A stretch of 60,334 bases of DNA from Weissella cibaria KACC 11862 (GTDB taxonomy: Bacteria > Bacillota > Bacilli > Lactobacillales > Lactobacillaceae), in assembly GCF_000193635.1 (NCBI RefSeq), contig NZ_AEKT01000048.1:5-60338 (forward strand). Direction: 5' to 3'. Under the pieces are notes generated by a model, which was given only the letters and a program-made list of their open reading frames with translations, was not told the DNA's origin and did not search any database. Every line of letters begins with the position of its first letter. Positions within the stretch are counted from its first letter, which is position 1. Position numbers and translations under genes: made by a program. Shown one piece after another: positions 56,126 through 60,334 of the stretch.

Positions 56126-57067
56126 TTATTTCAAATAGTAACGCATAAAGAATGTGCCATTATCACCAAAGTAATAACGGATGCCGTTGATTGTCTGCCA
56201 TCCTTGCACAGCACGTCCTTGATTGTCCGTGTAGTACGTATAACCCCAAGCATGACGCCAACCGGCATTTTGGCGCACACCATCAACAAACCAGTAGTAT
56301 GTGCCCATATAATGCTTAAAGCCGGTGTACAATTGCCCATTCTCATACCAACGATAACCACCATTCAACGCTGAACCATCGTAAATATAGCCATTCGCAG
56401 TTGCTTTAGTTTTATTCTGACGGGTGTTGACTGGATTATCTCGTAAGTAGTACGTGTTATTATCACCAAAATAGTATTGCTTGCCAGCAATCGTTTGCAT
56501 GCCTTGCACTGCTCGGCCATTTGCATCCGTATAATAGGTCATCCCCCACGCGCTCCGCCAACCAGCATTCTGACGCACACCATCGACAAACCAGTAGTAT
56601 GTACCCATGTAAAACTTAAATCCGGTATATAGTTGACCATTGTCATACCAACGATAACCACCATTTGCTGCTGAACCATCTTTCAAATAACCAGAAACTT
56701 TACCACGCAGGTAGAACGTCTGGTCATTGCCAAAGTCGTACGTGATCCCATTAATTGTCACCAGGTGGCCTTCCACGCTTCGACCATCAGCACCTAGATA
56801 ATAGGTCTTCCCCCATTCGGTCGCCCACGTGTTTGTTTGTCGAACACCATTTATAAAATAATAATTTGCCCCAAAATAATTACGGAACCCGGTATATAGC
56901 TGGCCATTCTCATACCAACGCCAATCACGATTAGCAGTAAACACATACCCTGACAGTGGTTGGTTCGTCGTCGCATCAGTTGTAACTGTGTCAGCTTTTG
57001 CCTGTCCAGCAACTAGCAAACTCATCACGACCACTACCAAACCCAAAACACTAAACTTTAACTTCAT
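56126..57067 (-). CDS. Secreted protein made of glucan-binding (choline-binding-like) repeats
   Basis: A 313-residue exported protein. The signal peptide is about 1-25 (ending GQAKA). The mature protein is three copies of an about 80-residue aromatic module at about 41-121, 127-209 and 227-309, with units such as RWYENGQLYTGF, YWFVDGVRQNAGW, TYYTDANGRAVQG and QTINGIRYYFGDNGTFF. These match the glucan-binding repeats at the ends of Leuconostoc/Weissella dextransucrases. No catalytic domain is present, so it should bind dextran-like polysaccharide or the cell surface. ATG 57067 is preceded by AAAGGA. Monocistronic. Confidence 0.88.
   Translation of the reverse strand: MKLKFSVLGLVVVVMSLLVAGQAKADTVTTDATTNQPLSGYVFTANRDWRWYENGQLYTGFRNYFGANYYFINGVRQTNTWATEWGKTYYLGADGRSVEGHLVTINGITYDFGNDQTFYLRGKVSGYLKDGSAANGGYRWYDNGQLYTGFKFYMGTYYWFVDGVRQNAGWRSAWGMTYYTDANGRAVQGMQTIAGKQYYFGDNNTYYLRDNPVNTRQNKTKATANGYIYDGSALNGGYRWYENGQLYTGFKHYMGTYYWFVDGVRQNAGWRHAWGYTYYTDNQGRAVQGWQTINGIRYYFGDNGTFFMRYYLK
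56141..56947 (-). repeat. Three tandem glucan-binding modules
   Basis: Modules at 56705-56947, 56441-56689 and 56141-56389. The second and third are nearly the same over GGYRWY..NGQLYTGF and YMGTYYWFVDGVRQNAGW, indicating recent duplication; the first is more diverged (NYFGANYYFINGVRQTNTW). Confidence 0.85.
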
Positions 57068-57191
57068 GATGCTTCGTCCTTTGTTTTTATCTATCAACAT
57101 TCTAACGCAATCCGACGACTATCGTGATAGAGTGCTAAAAACCGGACATAATTCTTACAGTTTTCTAACGGTATCCGCTGTTTATTGGCAA

Positions 57192-57225
57192 ACAAAAACC
57201 ACAGATAGCAACCTACCTGTGGTTT
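57192..57225 (-). terminator. Terminator of the 6-phospho-beta-glucosidase gene
   Basis: AAACCACAG and CTGTGGTTT arms, T-rich on the minus-strand exit, about 85 bases past the GH1 stop codon. The region between (57226-57307) holds only a small palindrome around 57229-57242. Confidence 0.7.
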
Positions 57226-57307
57226 TCTTGATGCCCATCAATTAGTGTAAGGATTTAATAATTAAAGTAGCGTAGTTGTGGTTTGTTTCGTGACGGGCAT
57301 CAATCCG

Positions 57308-58855
<1,548 letters not shown>

Positions 58856-58880
58856 TTAATTATCGCTTTTTTTGCGAAAT

Positions 58881-58918
58881 CAAAAAACGACCGACATTTA
58901 GCAGCGTCGATCGTTTTC
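58881..58918 (-). terminator. Terminator of the DHH phosphoesterase gene
   Basis: On the minus strand AAAACGATCGAC pairs with GTCGGTCGTTTT (one G-U pair), followed by TT. Confidence 0.87.
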
Positions 58919-58928
58919 AGCAAATACT

Positions 58929-59915
58929 TTAGTTTTCAGTCGTTACGGCCTGTTGCAGGATGGCCGGCCAGTCAAGACGTAATTTAGCACCGGATGCCTT
59001 GGCATGGCCACCACCATTAAAGGCGGCCGCCACAAGCGATACATCAACATCCTTATCCTTAGCAACACGGAATGATAATGCACCATTATTAATCACTAAG
59101 CCGAAATCAACGTCTTGTAATGATGTCAATGCATTACCAATTTCAGACATTTGCTTTGACGCTGTCACATACGCATAGTGGTAGGTAGTGTCGCCAATCG
59201 TCAAATCACCAAACTCCGCAGCTTCCGCTTTTTTCAAGACATAGGCTGCATTAGCTGCCATGCGGTCATCTACCAGTCCCATGATGACCGGTGAGAAAAT
59301 TTTAATCAGCAGCTCACGTGGCTTCTCATCTGATGAAATCGATGCTTCCTTAGCAGCCGTAATGAGCGTACTAAAACGTTCGCGACCCAAAAAGTACAAC
59401 ACCTCATTCAAAACTTGCGCAGTTGAACCTGTCGCTACGTCATCATCATATGCCGCATCCTGCCACATCCAGGTATCATATAAATTCGTTAGTGTCACTA
59501 GGGTTTGCCAAAATGGCAATGTGGTAAAAGCCGCTCGTTGATCTTTAAATACCAACTCGGTCGCCGAAGATGTCCCCGTATCGTCAGTAATAAACCGAGC
59601 CACCGTCGTCGCCTCAGCCCACACCGGTGCATTCGAAACGTGGTGGTCATAAACGACTGGCTGGATACCCGTTACTTGGTTGAATTGCAGTAACATTTGC
59701 ATTGATGGGGTATTGTCTAACAGCATCACGTGTGTCGGTTTACGCACCTTGTCTGCTACAATATCATCCAGCACTTGCTTCAGGACAGCATCAATACCGG
59801 GTGCCCCAGCTTCAGCGTACAGAATAGTGGCGTCTGATTGACTAGTTTGGGCTGCCGTTAAGCCGGCCATGACCCCATCTAAATCAGTATGGGTCACAAT
59901 TAAAGTCGTTTTCAT
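58929..59915 (-). CDS. DHH/DHHA1 family phosphoesterase
   Basis: A 328-residue phosphoesterase, probably an oligoribonuclease or phosphodiesterase. The first metal motif is VTHTDLDGVMAGL (about 7-19), then MLLDNTPS, the DHH motif in VVYDHHVSNA (near 100), and the DHHA1 domain ends with FNGGGHAKASGAKLR (near 297-311). It differs from GdpP and RecJ by its short length and lack of N-terminal membrane domain. The ATG at 59915 is preceded by AAAGGAAG; an upstream ATG at 59960 lacks a site. Confidence 0.9.
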   Translation of the reverse strand: MKTTLIVTHTDLDGVMAGLTAAQTSQSDATILYAEAGAPGIDAVLKQVLDDIVADKVRKPTHVMLLDNTPSMQMLLQFNQVTGIQPVVYDHHVSNAPVWAEATTVARFITDDTGTSSATELVFKDQRAAFTTLPFWQTLVTLTNLYDTWMWQDAAYDDDVATGSTAQVLNEVLYFLGRERFSTLITAAKEASISSDEKPRELLIKIFSPVIMGLVDDRMAANAAYVLKKAEAAEFGDLTIGDTTYHYAYVTASKQMSEIGNALTSLQDVDFGLVINNGALSFRVAKDKDVDVSLVAAAFNGGGHAKASGAKLRLDWPAILQQAVTTEN

Positions 59916-60088
59916 CGTATCTTCCTTTCGAAGTGAAACCTTACCGTCTATTGTACGCATCTTCAGGTCAGTTATGCAAAAAGATTAGTGCACGGACGCA
60001 AAACATCATAAATTCACCATTATCTTGTCGAAATTATCGCCAGCTTTCACAACACGCCTTTCTTAGACTTATTTTTAAGGAAGACGTT

Positions 60089-60289
60089 ATGATGAAACAT
60101 GAAATCAATTTTTGCTGGCGAACCACCTGCCTGGTTTTGCTTGCTTTCGGGGGATGTATCTTGTCGTCGCGCTATCTATATCGATTAGACGTGGCTTGCT
60201 ACCTACCACTACTTGCTAGTATCTGTGGTAGTCTGATTATTGGCGTATGGCTAGCCGCTGGTCTAGTCTGGTTACTCACGAATAAATAA
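60089..60289 (+). CDS. Small two-helix membrane protein of unknown function
   Basis: A 66-residue protein with two hydrophobic helices (about 10-28 and 38-62) and a short basic end. AAGGA (60078-60082) precedes ATG 60089, with a second ATG directly after. A terminator-like hairpin follows. No family recognised; the ribosome binding site and terminator support a real gene. Confidence 0.6.
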   Translation: MMKHEINFCWRTTCLVLLAFGGCILSSRYLYRLDVACYLPLLASICGSLIIGVWLAAGLVWLLTNK

Positions 60290-60299
60290 CGACACTAAA

Positions 60300-60334
60300 A
60301 AACCGGGTAATGGCTATGTGCCAATTAACCCGGT
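60300..60334 (+). terminator. Terminator cut by the window end
   Basis: ACCGGGT (about 60302-60308) pairs with ACCCGGT at the last bases, with inner TGGC/GCCA pairing. The expected T tract would lie outside the window. Confidence 0.7.

Noticed and set aside
57229-57301. TGATGCCC and GGGCATCA inverted repeat pair with a palindrome at 57229-57242
   Set aside because: Arms are only 8 bases and about 57 bases apart, with no gene or terminator context that gives them meaning.

Overview
The window looks like core chromosome of a low-GC Gram-positive lactic acid bacterium, most likely Weissella or a close relative in the Leuconostoc/Weissella group. That genus call is inferred, not proven. The basis is Firmicutes gene order (recU-PBP1A beside ypsA-gpsB-rnpB-ypsC, and pcrA-ligA-camS), a complete lower mevalonate operon, AGGAGG-type ribosome binding sites, CcpA-type cre sites, and a secreted protein built from the aromatic repeats found in Leuconostoc/Weissella glucansucrases. 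I saw no IS element, prophage, CRISPR array, tRNA or rRNA. The only structured RNA gene seen is RNase P RNA.

Layout. 1-3.7 kb: a YidC insertase, a glucose-1-dehydrogenase-like SDR, a YitT membrane protein and a TetR regulator. 3.8-7.9 kb (minus): mvaK1-mvaD-mvaK2-fni, which turns mevalonate into IPP and DMAPP. 8-13.6 kb: dinG, a YpmB-like protein, asnS and dnaD, the classical Firmicutes cluster. 13.6-18.1 kb: PBP1A and recU on minus, then ypsA, gpsB and rnpB on plus, joining wall growth, division and DNA resolution. 18.2-29 kb: the ypsC/rlmL methyltransferase, pcrA, ligA, camS, an HD hydrolase, a secreted CAP protein and uvrB. 29-32.5 kb: accB-accC-accD-accA (acetyl-CoA carboxylase) without fab genes. 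32.6-38.9 kb: peptide transporter, NagB-like protein, HIT with a coiled-coil partner, ecsAB-trmB and yslB.

39-46.4 kb is more accessory: a diverged ADP-ribosylglycohydrolase, an AEC carrier, a GntP permease with a striking operator region, a translationally coupled pair of unknown genes, a CHY zinc-finger protein, an NADH oxidase-type flavoprotein with a start-stop codon in its leader, and a deoxyribonucleotidase. 46.6-50.2 kb is a fruR-fruK-fruA operon with a cre site, followed by a Gfo/Idh/MocA oxidoreductase, a LacI regulator and a quinone-oxidoreductase-like protein. 53.6-60.3 kb: a PiT phosphate transporter, a secreted DUF4767 protein, a Nudix hydrolase, an orphan glucan-binding-repeat protein, a GH1 6-phospho-beta-glucosidase with a cre, a DHH phosphoesterase and a tiny membrane protein whose terminator is cut by the window end.

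No clear new multi-gene defence or biosynthetic system is visible. The most interesting points are two enzyme homologues with lost key residues (NagB-like at 34.2 kb, ADP-ribosylglycohydrolase at 39 kb), the cre and paired-palindrome promoter of gntP, the stand-alone glucan-binding protein, the leader of the NADH oxidase gene, and membrane-anchored proteins that have lost the usual lipobox cysteine.
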